Source of the DNA: Rostratula benghalensis
Lineage: Eukaryota > Chordata > Aves > Charadriiformes > Rostratulidae
Direction of reading: 5' to 3'
Length of the DNA: 64,000 nucleotides
NCBI GenBank assembly: GCA_013399305.1
Contig: VXAI01000021.1
Location: forward strand, 2,687,464 to 2,751,463
The notes beneath the pieces were generated by a model. The model was given only the letters and a program-made list of their open reading frames with translations. It was not told where the DNA came from and did no database searches. How positions within the stretch are numbered: the stretch's first letter is position 1; every line of letters begins with the position of its first letter. A program made the translations under genes and the position numbers. Below, piece after piece: positions 1 to 12,200 of this stretch.

Positions 1-3000
1 TGGTATTCAACCTGCGTTCTATGTCCTAATTTTTAAGGTGTTTATTTTAGGTTGGTGTCTTACCAGTTACATGGCCACAGAGGCGGTGTTCTATGTATGT
101 AGTATATTTCCATGTGTATTGTAGTATATTTCCTAATTATCCTTCTACAATTAAACCTCGTAGCGAACTCATTAAATTCTTTTTAGTTTATGGCTGGCTT
201 TAAGTAAAGATTTTCCCTTTCCCTTCTCCTTGCTTGCTCAGTGTCACATGCCTGTATTAATTGTCAGGCTGGTACTTCTGAATGTCGACTGAAGAGCAAT
301 CAGAAGAATCACATTGTGTTTCTTGCCGAATTGATGAAGTGAAAGTGTGCTACTAGCAGATTCCTCCAATGCACAAGAAAGCAAAGCATTGAGTTTGAAC
401 AACCTTCTCTCTCCTTACGTCCTTTTAAGGTTTCTGCCTTCTAGGCAGAAATCTCTGGAAAAAATGGGTAGCAGAAAGAAATTCTAGAAATAGTTACAAT
501 AAACTAAGAACTTTGCATACGTAAAGAACGTAATATTCCTGTCTAAGCTTTTTGCTACACTCATTGAATTTAATGGGAAAATTGTCAATGCTGACAGCTA
601 GTTGGTTTTATTTTAAGGACAACAGAGATGTGGTGCTATTTGTATTTTTTTTAACTAAAGAATTGCGATGCATATTCCTGAAATGCATTTTTACATACAC
701 TTCTAAAGGTTGACTGTTCAGAATGGTTTGTGGTAGAATATCTCTGATTTTTTCTCACTCTTGGTTCAAACCTTTCAACTGTTATATTCCTTAAGGATGT
801 CACACAGATTTCTGTGAATATGTCTACTTATTGTACTATCTTATAATATCATTCAAGCAGAGTTTATTTAGGACAACTATATCAATGGTTTCTAAATTAG
901 TAAATGTTTGAACTATTAATTTTTAGACTGAAATAATTCAAGTTTGATATGAAAGTAAGCAGAAAAGCAAGACTTTAACAGTATGATATTCAAGCCAGTA
1001 ATTCTGGTTGTATATACAAATGTGTTTGTGCTTTTTTTGTTGCATCATCTTTTAAATAGAAACACTTTTAAGATAGAGAGGCTAGATTTATGATTCATTT
1101 CACAAATGCTGAAGTTGTGTTCCAGTCATCTTGCTGATGATACAAACTGTTTGATTTGTAGGACTAGCAAGCAGTTAGTTTTTTCATGTTACTTTATATA
1201 GTCTGCATCCATTTGTACAGTTCAGTTATCTGAATTCTGTTTTCTTGCTTACTTGCTTACTCTTTCTTACTGAAGTCAATGCAGAATTTGGTTGTTCTCT
1301 TAATTAGATTTGTGTTACTAATTACTGACTGTAATGGCACTGACTCTTTTTCCATGGGTAAATTGGAATAAATTCAGTTTTCATTTGATCATGAGGTAAA
1401 TGTTTAATATAAAGGAAAAGGAGGTGCGGGATATACTTATAAATATGCTTACTTTTCTAAACTTAGTGAGTTAAAAGTAATCATCAGTACATGAAAAAGT
1501 GTTAGCATCTGCACTTCTAGCTCTTGGTCAAAACACATTTCTATTTTAGTTTGGGGTTGTCCTGTGATACTCATTCTAAAACGTGCAAATATTGTAATAT
1601 ATGTCATATTTGTATGACCTCTCACTTGAAAACGAAAATCCCTGCTTAATAAGAAAAAACCTTGCACTTTTCACCTCAATCAAGGTTCAATCATCGTGGG
1701 AGCCAGCCTATTTGTGATTGAAAAAAATGAATGGTTATTTAATAATTGTTATATAACAATCTCATGTCTGAAAAAGACCTTCAAGACAGAAAACTGTGTG
1801 TGTACTTACTGAGCACAGCAAAGGCTGACTTTTCAACCTGACTACGGTAGCTGCACCAGGCAGCACTGAACTTCATTATATTTTTAAGCAATTGAAATAC
1901 ATAATGGAACTAAATCACTGGGACAAAGTTGAGCTTTTCTAGGTTTGGCAGTCTATAGGATTTTCAACAGTGAAAAAGTAAGGAGGTTTGATACTTGCCC
2001 TAAAAAGCATGTGATTAAAAATTATCTTTATGGAGAAGGCTCTTATGAGGTTCCTTCCTGCTCCCCACTAAGTCTTTGATCCTCCTTTTTTAAAAAAGGG
2101 AATAATTGTCCTTTAGGAGACCACTTAGCATGCTGTATGCAGCTCGTGAATGCTACACTTTAAATAACTGAGCAACATTAACTATGCAGAAGTAGAGTTG
2201 CTATAAAATGTATGCATGTCTAGACTGTGCTGCAACCACAGGACACAGGCCAGGATGCCTTGAAGAACCTCCAAATGCAAATGTCTTTCTTGAATAAAAA
2301 TTAAACCCAGAAACTTTATTCAAGCCTCCTTGTAGTAGTAAAATTAAAAAGAAAAAAAAGTAAAAAATCATTAAAGGGTGACAAAATAATTACATTGTAT
2401 CATCCGACTCCCCAAAACTATGCATTTCTAAGCAGTTATTTCTGACCTGGTCTGTGCATGCCTACTGTAGTGCAGTGGTTGATACCTCATCTGTGATTTT
2501 CTGCTAATGTAACAGGTAATTTGGACACTTTACATATTTTTGTGTGTTTTGAAGATAAAGGCACAGAGCTTTCAAGTAAACATTTTCTGGTATGGTGTTT
2601 TGAAGAGGAAGAGTGTTGGGATGTGTGGCTACTTCGAAATAGTGCAAATGGCTTTTTCAGAGTGTAGTGAATTCTGATTTCTGCTTAGGGTTGTGTTATT
2701 TTCTTGCAGGGATGATTTCAAGGCTCCTTCAGTGGACTATATGACTGTCTCTGAGACTGCTGTGTAGTGTAGACCCACACCACGGGGGTACTGTCAGGGC
2801 AGGTTGTGGTGGTGCACTATGGTTCCACGTTTTGTAATAAGGAAGCTGAATGGTTCTTACATGGGAGCCACTACTCCTAATTAACGAGGTCGTGTTCTGT
2901 TAGTGCAGTTGCATGATTCCAACTAGATTATTGTATGGAGAATCAGTTGAAGAAGTACTGTAACAGATTATGAAAGGCATATTTCCATGGCAGAGTGAGC

Positions 3001-3488
3001 ACCAATGGGGAGAGGAGCCTGTGCAGTCTGATGGACGGGTCTCTGCGTTAGGCTGACAGTATTATTTAGATGTTGGCAGCAGCCCTGTGAAGCGGCAGAT
3101 GTGGTCATGTGTTTGACATTCGGTCCTGGGGGACTCAGCAGGCTGTCACGAAGAGAAAATCATAAATTCCCTCTCATGCTTTTCACATCACGCTAGTGTT
3201 TGGAGGAATCTTCAGCATACGCAGTGGAGGGCACTGGTGCTCAGGAAGGAGCCTCCGTCTGCCTGTCTGTTGCTTTATTTATTATGCATGAAAAATCCCA
3301 GTGCAGCCAGGGTCTCTGTTGTAAAGGTTTCCTGGCAGACCAGCATGGAGTCATGTTGCAGCATGCTGTCTCTTTGCATTGCAGCACTAATCACATTCTC
3401 TGCTTATTAAAGGGCACCTGGCAGGGCTTCGAGTAACCACTACTGTTGCCATTTTCATGGGGGTTATATGTCGGCCTTCTAAATTTAC
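1..3488. other. Unique AT-rich non-coding DNA, no gene seen
   Basis: No open frame here is longer than about 80 codons and none resembles a known protein. I see no CR1, LTR or satellite sequence. The stretch is AT-rich with short homopolymers only, as expected for bird intron or intergenic DNA. The frame at 3200-3436 is open for 78 codons but has no recognisable domain and is best treated as chance. Confidence 0.6.
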
Positions 3489-3514
3489 TCTCTGGCAGAC
3501 CCATATTGTATGTC
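3489..3514 (+). repeat. 26-bp dispersed direct repeat, copy 1
   Basis: This 26-bp word begins TCTCTGGCAGA and ends TTGTATGTC. It recurs at 5583-5608 with a single C/G difference. The flanks on both sides are unrelated, so the similarity stops sharply. I do not recognise the family. It could be the core of an old short interspersed repeat or a small local duplication. Confidence 0.55.
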
Positions 3515-5582
3515 ATTTAGCTCCTAATGTGGCTATAACTGTTCAGATTGCTCTTCCAAATACAAGCTCCTTCGGTTATATTCGTTGTAAAAAAAAAAAA
3601 GCAGCCTTGCTCATGTCATTAACTGAGCACCTGTCTGAGTGCTTTCTACATAGATAGGGATCTGACATCACGTTTTTCCTGTCATGTTTAGATAATAGTG
3701 AGCCCTAACAGTGTTGTTCAAATGTCTTTTCACTTTGTGTTTCTTTTCCATAGACAATTTCATGCTCCAGGCAAACTAATTGTTCCTCTGGTGAGATAGA
3801 AGCTGAAAGTGAACTTCAAATGTCTGATTTTTTTGTTATTTTCACTAAGTTATCCTCACAAAATCTGACCCTCTGAACTCGTTGAACTTCTTTTCCAAGG
3901 GCTAATGGAAAGCGAAGCTGCCAGCTATTTTATGAATTCATGGGTGTGAGGTGATGAGGAAAGAACCGAGGAAATGCTAATTTGAGAATTCAGAAGAATC
4001 TCTTGATGGGCGTAAAAAAAGTTTCATATCAGCCAAATTGTCTGAAGTGAGCAGCTGCTGGTTATAGGAAAGGGAGAATAATTTGCAGCGAAAAGCTAAT
4101 TAGATCCACAAGAAAAAATGAGTTTGTATTTGCTGCTTAGAAGGAAACTCCAGAGTTTAGGGTAAGATCTGGCTGTGCTGCGTCTTCTGTGACTGAAATG
4201 AAGTCTAGATTTTACAGCTACCTTCTCTTCCAGGCTTTGTCACTGCATTGATGCATCTTTTGGGTGATTTGACTCTGCAGAGTGGTTCGTTCATCTTCAT
4301 ATTTTATCTTTGTGGCTTGTCAATTCATATTATGAAATCTTTGGAATAAAAACTGCCTCTTACTGTATTTTAGCACTGCCTAGCATAGTGGGACCAGTTG
4401 GTTTTTGTTTTTTAATTGGCTGCATTACAACCAATAATAGAGGCAATCACTTTCCTTCCCTTCAGAGAGGCAATTGTAGTATATAATTAATCTTGGGGTG
4501 GCGTGTCTGTCTTAATTTACATCATTTAGCATATAAACAGGTATAAGACAGTGCTTGTCATATTGTTTACAGTGTGGTTTCCTGTCATTACTAGATACAG
4601 AGCTGCTTAGGCTCTGAAGATAAAGCTGTTATTTTTCTGTATTAAATGCTCACAGTTCTTGTAAAATTTTTAATTGAACTTTATGTTATTGCTGTGGCGT
4701 CAGCTTATAGTTTGTCTGGAGTTCAGCTCTTGTGCACTAACTCATTATGTTTCCTGTGAGACACCATATCACATCTACAGGGATAATTCTGCTGCGTCAA
4801 GAACCCTGCAAAAGATGGGTAAGAGGCAAGCATGCAATGTTAACTTCTGGTGACAGCTAAAACGATCAGGGTGGAACTATGAGTGGCAGTTAGAGGAGAT
4901 AATTATCATAGGACGCTAGCAAAAAACCAGCAAATCTTACCAAGGAAGAATTTCACTCGAAGCAGAATGAGTAGAGAGCTCTTGCTTGCATGTGTTGGTA
5001 AAGGAAAAGTTGTTCCACCTGATCTTAGAAAATTATGTAGGACGGGAAGGCTCTTAAGCGTAGGAGCTGCAGTACAGATGCATGCAATCCTTTGTCAGAA
5101 GGTTCACTGGATGGATACTAAGTATTTAGCAAACAAATTAGATTTTATCATATTTGTCTGCTCGCAGGTTCTAAGCAGAGCAATTACTTTAAAGGAGAAG
5201 AAAAATATATCCAATATATCCGAGGCTTATTTATCTTAATTTTCAAGGAAGCAAACAGGAGTAACAAACGTAGTCACCCTTGCTCACTAGAGAAAGATGT
5301 AGCAATTGTTGGCTACAAAATGAAATAAAAGGAAGGACAAATGTCTGGCTTAAGGGAGTCATGTAGAGCATGTAGGAGGAGCTCACAAAAATAAAAGCAC
5401 AAGGCCAGCAAAGTGGCTGAGAGCACTTGGAAATAAAACCACTAAAGGCTTCAGAACTCTCCTACTGAGCAAGGCCTAAGTAAGCTCTGCTGATAATTCT
5501 GGGTTCTGTACATGCAACAACCTCAGCACTTAAAAGTGTGTTGTTGAGGAGAAATTTTGCAACTGAAGGGTTGAATGAAAGT
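3515..5582. other. Unique AT-rich non-coding DNA with an A12 tract
   Basis: The stretch contains an uninterrupted A12 run at 3589-3600 and otherwise unique sequence. A frame at 4883-5239 is open for 118 codons, but it starts at GTG, shows no domain, signal peptide or known motif, and has no clear splice sites. I do not call it a gene. Confidence 0.55.
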
Positions 5583-5608
5583 TCTCTGGCAGAGCCATAT
5601 TGTATGTC
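5583..5608 (+). repeat. 26-bp dispersed direct repeat, copy 2
   Basis: This is the partner of the word at 3489-3514, in the same orientation 2.1 kb downstream and matching at 25 of 26 positions. Flanking bases are unrelated. See copy 1 for possible origins. Confidence 0.55.
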
Positions 5609-6566
5609 TATGGAAAAGAAACACAACTGAAAGGTGTCTTATATTAGAAAGCTGGTGTGATGAGTGCCCTTAGCATGCTGTGGGATTTGTGGCTCTCTAG
5701 GAGTTGAATAATCTTGCTGTACAGCCCTGGGTTGACACCCACATGTTTGTATGTACTCTCTATCCAGCTCCTTTACAGAGCACTAAGACATTTTTTTTTG
5801 TTAGTGCACAAATAAATCTGTGTGACCTAGCTTAGCTAGTTACATGATATAAATGAATAATCTGTGAAGTTTTTTTCTTTTGATATTTTGTGTGTGTGTC
5901 TTAACACCATTTTTAATAATTTAGGTAGCTTTCTGCTTAATAAAATTATCTGAAGTAGGGATTTATTTTAACTTTTGAGATTGGTTTGACCATGAGTTGG
6001 AGTTTTCACAAATGTGCATTTCAAAGTCCTCGTGTTTTCTGTCCACTTTTTTATTTTTACAATGCATGTTGTTCACAGTCTCCAACTGCTTAAGTCATGA
6101 AGGTCAGAAAAATCCTTTAAAAACTAAAGCTGAAGGCAGAGATGCTGACAGTTACATGGGTCTGAGAGAGGATGCTGTAAGGATACATATGAAATACTGT
6201 ATGGCTTGTGATGAAACAGAGACATTTCTGGGGCAATATGCATCCCTTGTGTGATTGTAATTGCAGAGGACTAAATGCATGCATCAAAGTAGGCTTCCTG
6301 AAGCTTTTCTAAACCAAGATGGATGGGGAGGTTTTCCTCCAGCTTTTCAAAAGGGTAAATCCTCTTTCACCGCTGTAGGAATTAGGACTTGAGGGCATGG
6401 ACATTGTGTTGGAGAAAATCTGGAGGTATTAGATGGCAAGCAAAAATTGGTTTGCTTATTAGTAACAAAGAAGAAGCCTTGCAAGCCTGGAGTAAGCTTT
6501 CAGGGTAAAATCAGAGCATTTTTATTAAAAAACATTGGATCTTTAAAATATATTAGGGCAAAAAAG
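5609..6566. other. Unique non-coding DNA upstream of the long CR1
   Basis: I see no repeat family here. There is a short TG-dinucleotide run near 5889-5899. Short open frames (for example 5997-6254) have no recognisable features. Confidence 0.55.
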
Positions 6567-8448
6567 TCACAGAATCATAGAATGGTTAGGGTTGGAAGGG
6601 ACCTTAAAGATCATCATCCCTGCCATGGGCAGGGACATGTCCCACTAGACCAAGTTGCGCAAAGCCCCATCCAGCCTGGTCTTGAACACTTCCAGGGACG
6701 GGGCATCCACAGCTGCTCTGGGCAACCTGCTCCAGTGTCGCATCACCCTCACAGTAAAGATTTTCTTCCTTACATATCATCTGAATCTATCCTCTTTCAT
6801 TTTAAAGTCATTACCCCTTGTCCTATCACTAGACTTCCTGATAGAGACCCTCTCCTGTCTTTCCTGTACTTTTCCTTCATGGCCCTCTTCTAGACCTCCT
6901 TCAACAGGTCTATGTCTTTCTTGTACAGAGGACTCCAGAGCTGGACACAGTACTTTAGGAGAGTCTCATGAGGGTGGAGTAGAGGGGGAGAATGCTGTCC
7001 CTCAACCAGCTGTGTCTTTCCAGTTTAGAGACAATGGTGTAATGCAGGAAAGTGTCAATTGATTTGCACAAAGCCAGGTAGATGATGTCAGTTGCTCTTC
7101 TCTTATCCACCAATGCTGTAATGCTGTCATAGAAGGCCACCAAATTTGTCAGGCACGATTTTGCCCCTAGTGAAGCCATGGTGGCTGTCACCAATCACCT
7201 CCTTATTTTCCATGTGCCTCAGCATAGTTTCCAGAAGGACCTGCTCCATAATATTGCCAGGCACAGAGGTGAATCTGAATAGCATGCAGTTCCTCAGATC
7301 TTCCTTTTGCCCTTTTTAAAAATGGAGGTATGTTTCCTCTTTTCCAGTCAGTGGGAACTTCACTGGACTGCCACAACTTTTCATGTGTCAGGGATAGTGG
7401 CTTAGCAGCTTCGTCCACCAGTTCTCTCAGGACATCAGATCAGGCCCCATGGATTTGTGCACCTTCAGGTTCCTTGGGTGGTCTTGAACCTGCTCTTTTT
7501 CTACAGCGTGTGGTTATTTATTTTCTTAGTCTCTGCCTTTGCCTTCTGTGACTTGGGTGGTGTGGCTAGAATGGTAAAGACTGGGACAAAGTCCTTGAGT
7601 ACCACAGCCTTCTCCATATTCCAGATAACTAGGTCTCCCATTTCCTTTCAGAGGGGGCCCACAGTTCCCCCATCTTCTTTTTATCATTGACATATCTGTA
7701 GAAACTCTTCTTGTTGGTCTTGATGTCCCTGGCCACGTTTAATTCTATCTGGGCTTTAGCCTTCCTAACCTACTTCCTGGCTAGTTGGACAATTTGTCAG
7801 GCTACCTTTCCTTGCTTCCACCCTCTGTAGGTTTCCTTTTTCTGTTTGAGATTGTCCAGGAGCTACTTGTTCATCAATGCAGGCCTCCTGGCATTTTTGC
7901 CTGCCTTCCTCTTTGATGGAATGCATTGCTCCTGAGCTTGGAGGAGGGGATCCTTGAAAACTAATCAGCTTTTTTGGGCCCAAGAAGGGCCCCTGCATGG
8001 CTTTATTGCATTGTACTCCACCAAGAAAATCCCTGAAGAAGCCAAAGTCTGATTTCCTGAAGTTCAGGGTAGTGAGCTCCCTCCTTGCTGCCCTAGGGGT
8101 CTTGAAGTCCATTTTGTGGTCCCTGCAGCCAAGGCTGCGCTTGAGCTTGATGTTCCCCACTAGCCCCTCCTTGCTGGTGAGAACACGGTCCAGCATGGCA
8201 CCTCTCCTCATTGGCTTTGCTATCACTTGGATAAGGAAGTTATCATCAACACGTTACAGGAACTTCCTGGATTGCTTGTGCCCTGCTGTGTTGTCCCTGC
8301 AACAAATATAGGAGCGGTTGAAATTGCCCATGCGGACCAGGGCTTGTGAACTCTTACCTGTCTGTAGAGGGAGGGCCTCATCTTGCTTGGTCTTCCTGGT
8401 TGGGTGGTCTGTAGCAGACCCTTGCTATGATATCACGTGTCCTTGCCA
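6567..8448 (-). mobile_element. CR1 LINE, antisense, 5'-truncated and internally deleted
   Basis: The left edge is the reverse complement of a CR1 3' terminus (TCACAGAATCATAGAATGG, then GGTTGGAAGGGACC), so the element reads right to left. On the minus strand, decayed ORF2 is visible in order. Near 8226-7765 is the segment between endonuclease and reverse transcriptase (GAMLDRVLTSKEGLVGN). At 7418-7203 is the start of the reverse-transcriptase domain ([16 protein letters not shown]). At 7194-7015 follows the motif A region (RRATDIIYLALCKSIDT). The motif A aspartate, normally YLD, is YLA here. There is a frameshift between the last two segments. At about 7008 the sequence jumps from the reverse transcriptase straight into 3'-terminal CR1 sequence, so motif C (F/Y-ADD) and the rest of ORF2 are missing. 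The copy is a dead retrotransposon; CR1 normally encodes endonuclease and reverse transcriptase for target-primed insertion. The 5' edge near 8448 is approximate. Confidence 0.93.
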
Positions 8449-9080
8449 TCAAAACAGAGATAAAAAGTTGGTAAATTTCTATAAATTAGCCTTCACTTGC
8501 TGGTTGTTTTTTAAACTTGTTTCAGTCAAACACTTCTTTATGGAAGGGAGGTAACAAAGTAATTAAAATAAATGCTTTTGAGACTTGTTTCACATTGTGC
8601 TTTTTGCAGAGTCTCTGAGGGACTTCTATTATTTCTGAGAAATGTCTTCACCTCATTTTATTTTTAGATCGTTGGGCTTATTTGAACACTGAGAAAGTGA
8701 GGACTGAAGGCTATATGGAACAGGGCTTTAAGAGGTGTTTAACACAGCACAATTAACATTTCTTGTGGAGCAGCATGAAGGGTTGATATATTCGTGCTGA
8801 TCAAGTAAATCAAACAGGATTCAGGTCAAGCATGTTGTCTTTGTTTATGGCACAGTTTCAAGTGTAACTGTAGTTAACAAGAAGCTGAATGAAGTGAGAG
8901 ACTTCTGCTACAAATACAGGTCTTGGTGCCCATCAGTCCTTGAGGAGTGAAATGCCTGTAATGCCTGTATGTTTGATTGTGGTAGCTCTAAACTTGCTAA
9001 AGATGGTAACACACTTGCCAGTGTTCTTAAAACCAAAGAAACCCAACCAACAACTGCAGCTAAACCCTCCAAAATTGTAA
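8449..9080. other. Unique non-coding DNA
   Basis: Apart from a minor 9-bp tandem word near 8952-8970 (ATGCCTGTA twice), I see no repeat, gene or RNA signature between the CR1 5' truncation point and the 38-bp tandem array. Confidence 0.55.
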
Positions 9081-9192
9081 TGTTTTTAAAAAACAGTATG
9101 CTGAATACTTCTTGTATTGTTTTTTAAAAAATAGTATGCTGAATACTTCTTGTATTGTTTTTTAAAAAATAGTATGCTGAATACTTCTTGAT
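9081..9192 (+). repeat. Tandem repeat, three copies of a 38-bp unit
   Basis: Three head-to-tail copies lie at 9081-9117, 9118-9155 and about 9156-9192. Each has the form TGTTTT-TTAAAAAA-TAGTATGCTG followed by AATACTTCTTG. Copies two and three are identical through their shared length. Copy one differs by a missing T and a C for T. Near identity implies a recent local expansion, so copy number could vary between individuals. A long pyrimidine run follows directly. Confidence 0.93.
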
Positions 9193-9195
9193 AGA

Positions 9196-9234
9196 TTTTT
9201 TCCCCCTCCCCTTTTTTTTTTCTTTTTTTTCCCT
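9196..9234 (+). repeat. 39-nt pure pyrimidine tract
   Basis: An uninterrupted C/T run of T6, C5, C4, T10 and T8 blocks ends in CCCT and is followed at once by GTAG. As sequence it resembles an extended polypyrimidine tract plus 3' splice-site AG. The following bases contain early stops in the frames I read, so any exon here would be non-coding. Confidence 0.8.
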
Positions 9235-12200
9235 GTAGCTTAATAAGTGTTCTGGCCTAAATATTACTTCTCTCTATAGATCTAATGGAATAATTAATAT
9301 GAGAAGATAATATATGATGTATTGATTCTGTTTTAAACATTGCTTATATATATATTATAGCACTGTTTTGCTAAACTAAGTGTTTTCTAGGAAGGCCTTT
9401 ACATGATACCAGGAATTCATGTCATAGGCTTAGCTCTTTTCTCTCTCCCTTTGGTTGAGATTTAACATCTTCTTGTATCCCTGCTCTGTAGCCTTGTATT
9501 GGTGCAAATGACTAGATTACTATAAGGTGATTAAGATGGGTGAGATGGAAAACAGTAGGTGGAAGGGGTGAAACTTTTGAGCTGTTCTGTGAGTGTGAGG
9601 TTACAGCCATTGCACACCTTTGCTTGAAGTCCCTTCAGCCAGCTCATTTGAAGCTGTACTGCAGTGAAACATCCAATGCTTGTATCAGCTGCAAGAGTAA
9701 CTGCCAAAGTCCTCTATGGCCCTTCCTTTGGCTTTCCCAGATGGATTCTTCCAGGAAGCTTTGCAAAATGTATCAGATTATCAGAGTTTTGATATTATGT
9801 GACCTGCAGTGCTAGTGACTTAAAAATCTGTAAGCTGCTCTCAAATCTCCTCTTAACCTTGTAAAAGAGAATCAGGCTGTTCTGTATCCCCCAGAGAACC
9901 ACTGCCAATGAGATGTTCTGTAATGCAAGATACAATCTTTTTCTGATGACTGAAGGACATATACAGCTAGAAGATTTTAGTTTCCATTTTTATCTGTAGG
10001 AAAGAACTTTGAATAGAACCTGATGAGCTTCCAGATGGATGTGGATCATCATGTGGATGATGCTCCAAACAACATCTTAATAAAACATGGGGAAATTCTT
10101 CTATTAGGATGCATCATTAATAATTTCTCTTTCGGCTTCTTTAGGCATTTTGCTATTATTTTTAAAAAATATTTAACCATTGTAACTTTGGTGGCAAATC
10201 TGAGTTGTCAAGAGATAGAACAAGTAAGCAGATCCTTTGCTGTAAATGTTGAAGATGGTAAACTGCTGGTTGTCTTCTCTATGCCTTTGATTTTCAGTAA
10301 CACCAGGTTCTCTCTTGCTGAGTTGAGATATCTTAGATAAAGGGCGCGTGGTGACAATCCATAAAGGTTAATTTTTGAATAGGGAGCTCACTTTGCTTGA
10401 AAGGTATATTTGCTTTGGCTTACAAACTTGCTATTTTTTTCCCCCTAAACTGTTGCCTCCTGAATACTTTCTCTTGTACTATTTTTTCCTGTTCTGAACA
10501 TTTTGAGGTCTCTTAAATTGAATGAGATGAAAAGTGTATGTTTTAAAGCCCCGCAACACGTTGTGCCTCTAGACAAACACAAGGGACACTTGGTGTGTGA
10601 TGTGTCATTCAGTGAAAGACGTACGTATGCTCAGTGGTTAAGGACTATTTTGCAGTGTAGCCTGCTGAATTTTGCTGTATTAACAGAATTTTGCTGTTAC
10701 ATTTGCCAACATGTGTATTTTTTGTGATAATGATTTAATAAATGCTTACTTGCCTCTCCTGTAAAAGAAATTGTTCCCTAGTTTTCATAGGAATAATTCA
10801 TAATTTTTTACTGTTCCCTGCTGATGTAATATAATAGATCAAATCTGTGAGCATTATTTTAAGGGGAGTTATGTGCCTGATCCCTCCAAATTGGATTATT
10901 TCAGAAATCATAGTTGCATATGAATTCATAATGTTAATGTGTGTTTCACATTGAACATGTGGGACGATGTGTTACGTGTGACAAATTCGTAGCACTTACC
11001 AGTTCTCTTATGTTGTAGACCCAGTGCATGGGTAATTCTGCCCTTTTCTTAGAAGTGGATGTTTGCTTGGGCAAGAAAAGTAAGTACTTTATGTTACTTT
11101 TGTGCAGAGGAGAGAAAAGTCTCACCTAGTCTCTGTGCCCTACCATGAATTGTTGGACAGCCCTCTCCACCATCTAGTTTGTTGTCACTGAATGTGACTT
11201 TGGTCTCCTCTATTACAGGACCTTTTGGTGGGTGATAAAAGCATTCATACTGGAGGCAACTTTAAAATATTCTTACTTAACCTGGAGTCTTCCTTTAGTC
11301 CCAGTAGTGAAGTTCTCCTGTTCCTCCACTACACAGGAATGCCAGGGCAGGAAGAAGGCAGCTGCAAGTCTCCCTGTGCCAGGATGGAGGCATAATCAGG
11401 GTTGCCAGTCTGTGCTGCTTTTTTGGGTTCATCTGGCCAGTCCTAACCTTAATGGTCATGTGAATTTTTTTCTTTAGACCCAAAAGAGAAAAAATGTTAA
11501 AGATGTCAGGATTTGATATCTTTGCTGTTCTAAGATCACTCACCCTATTTTTAATCTTTCTTTTTTTCCCCTGAGACTCATTTTGCCACCTACTAATGAA
11601 AGGAGGCAGGAATCCAAATGTATTCTGCTTACATCCAAGCCTTGTGTTGCTTGCCATTTACAGCAGGAATAGTATGATGGTTTGCTGTCACTCAGATGTC
11701 ACTCAGATTCCTTCACTCTTGATAGCACACTGTTGGTTAACTGCAAGGCAAGACTCTTCACAGGTAAATTTTGGATACCCTAAAAGAAGAAAGCCTGAAT
11801 GCTACTGTATAGCCCTTTTGCTGAATAATGAAACAGCCACTTTTTTGTAAGCACTGTAGTAAAGAAATCTTGTTCTGTTGACAAGCTCAGCATGAGTCTT
11901 GTGCCGTGCTTCTCTGTCTGCTTGGATCCTCCTCCATCTCCCATCTGCCACCTTCTCGCGCTAACGAAAGGAAACTCCATTCTGTCAAAGCAAAGTGCCA
12001 GTGAAAGATTGGGAAAGACTTTCAAGAGCAGCTTTTGGATGAGACCATTGACTGAAATAAAAACAAATATAATCACAGCTTACTATAAATTTGCCTTGCA
12101 TACCTAGCAAAAGGTTAAGGCCAACAACTAGTAAGACACAGTCCCTCCGGTGAAGGATGTGCAATTCAAAAAAAGCAGAAGAAAAAGAGGGAGGCAGAAA

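Noticed and set aside
755..785. GGTTCAAACC, resembling a tRNA B box
   Set aside because: No A box at the right distance and no cloverleaf arms upstream or downstream.
6447..8311. Several open frames of 70-153 codons on both strands
   Set aside because: From 6567 onward these are sense or antisense readings of the decayed CR1 element, not host genes.
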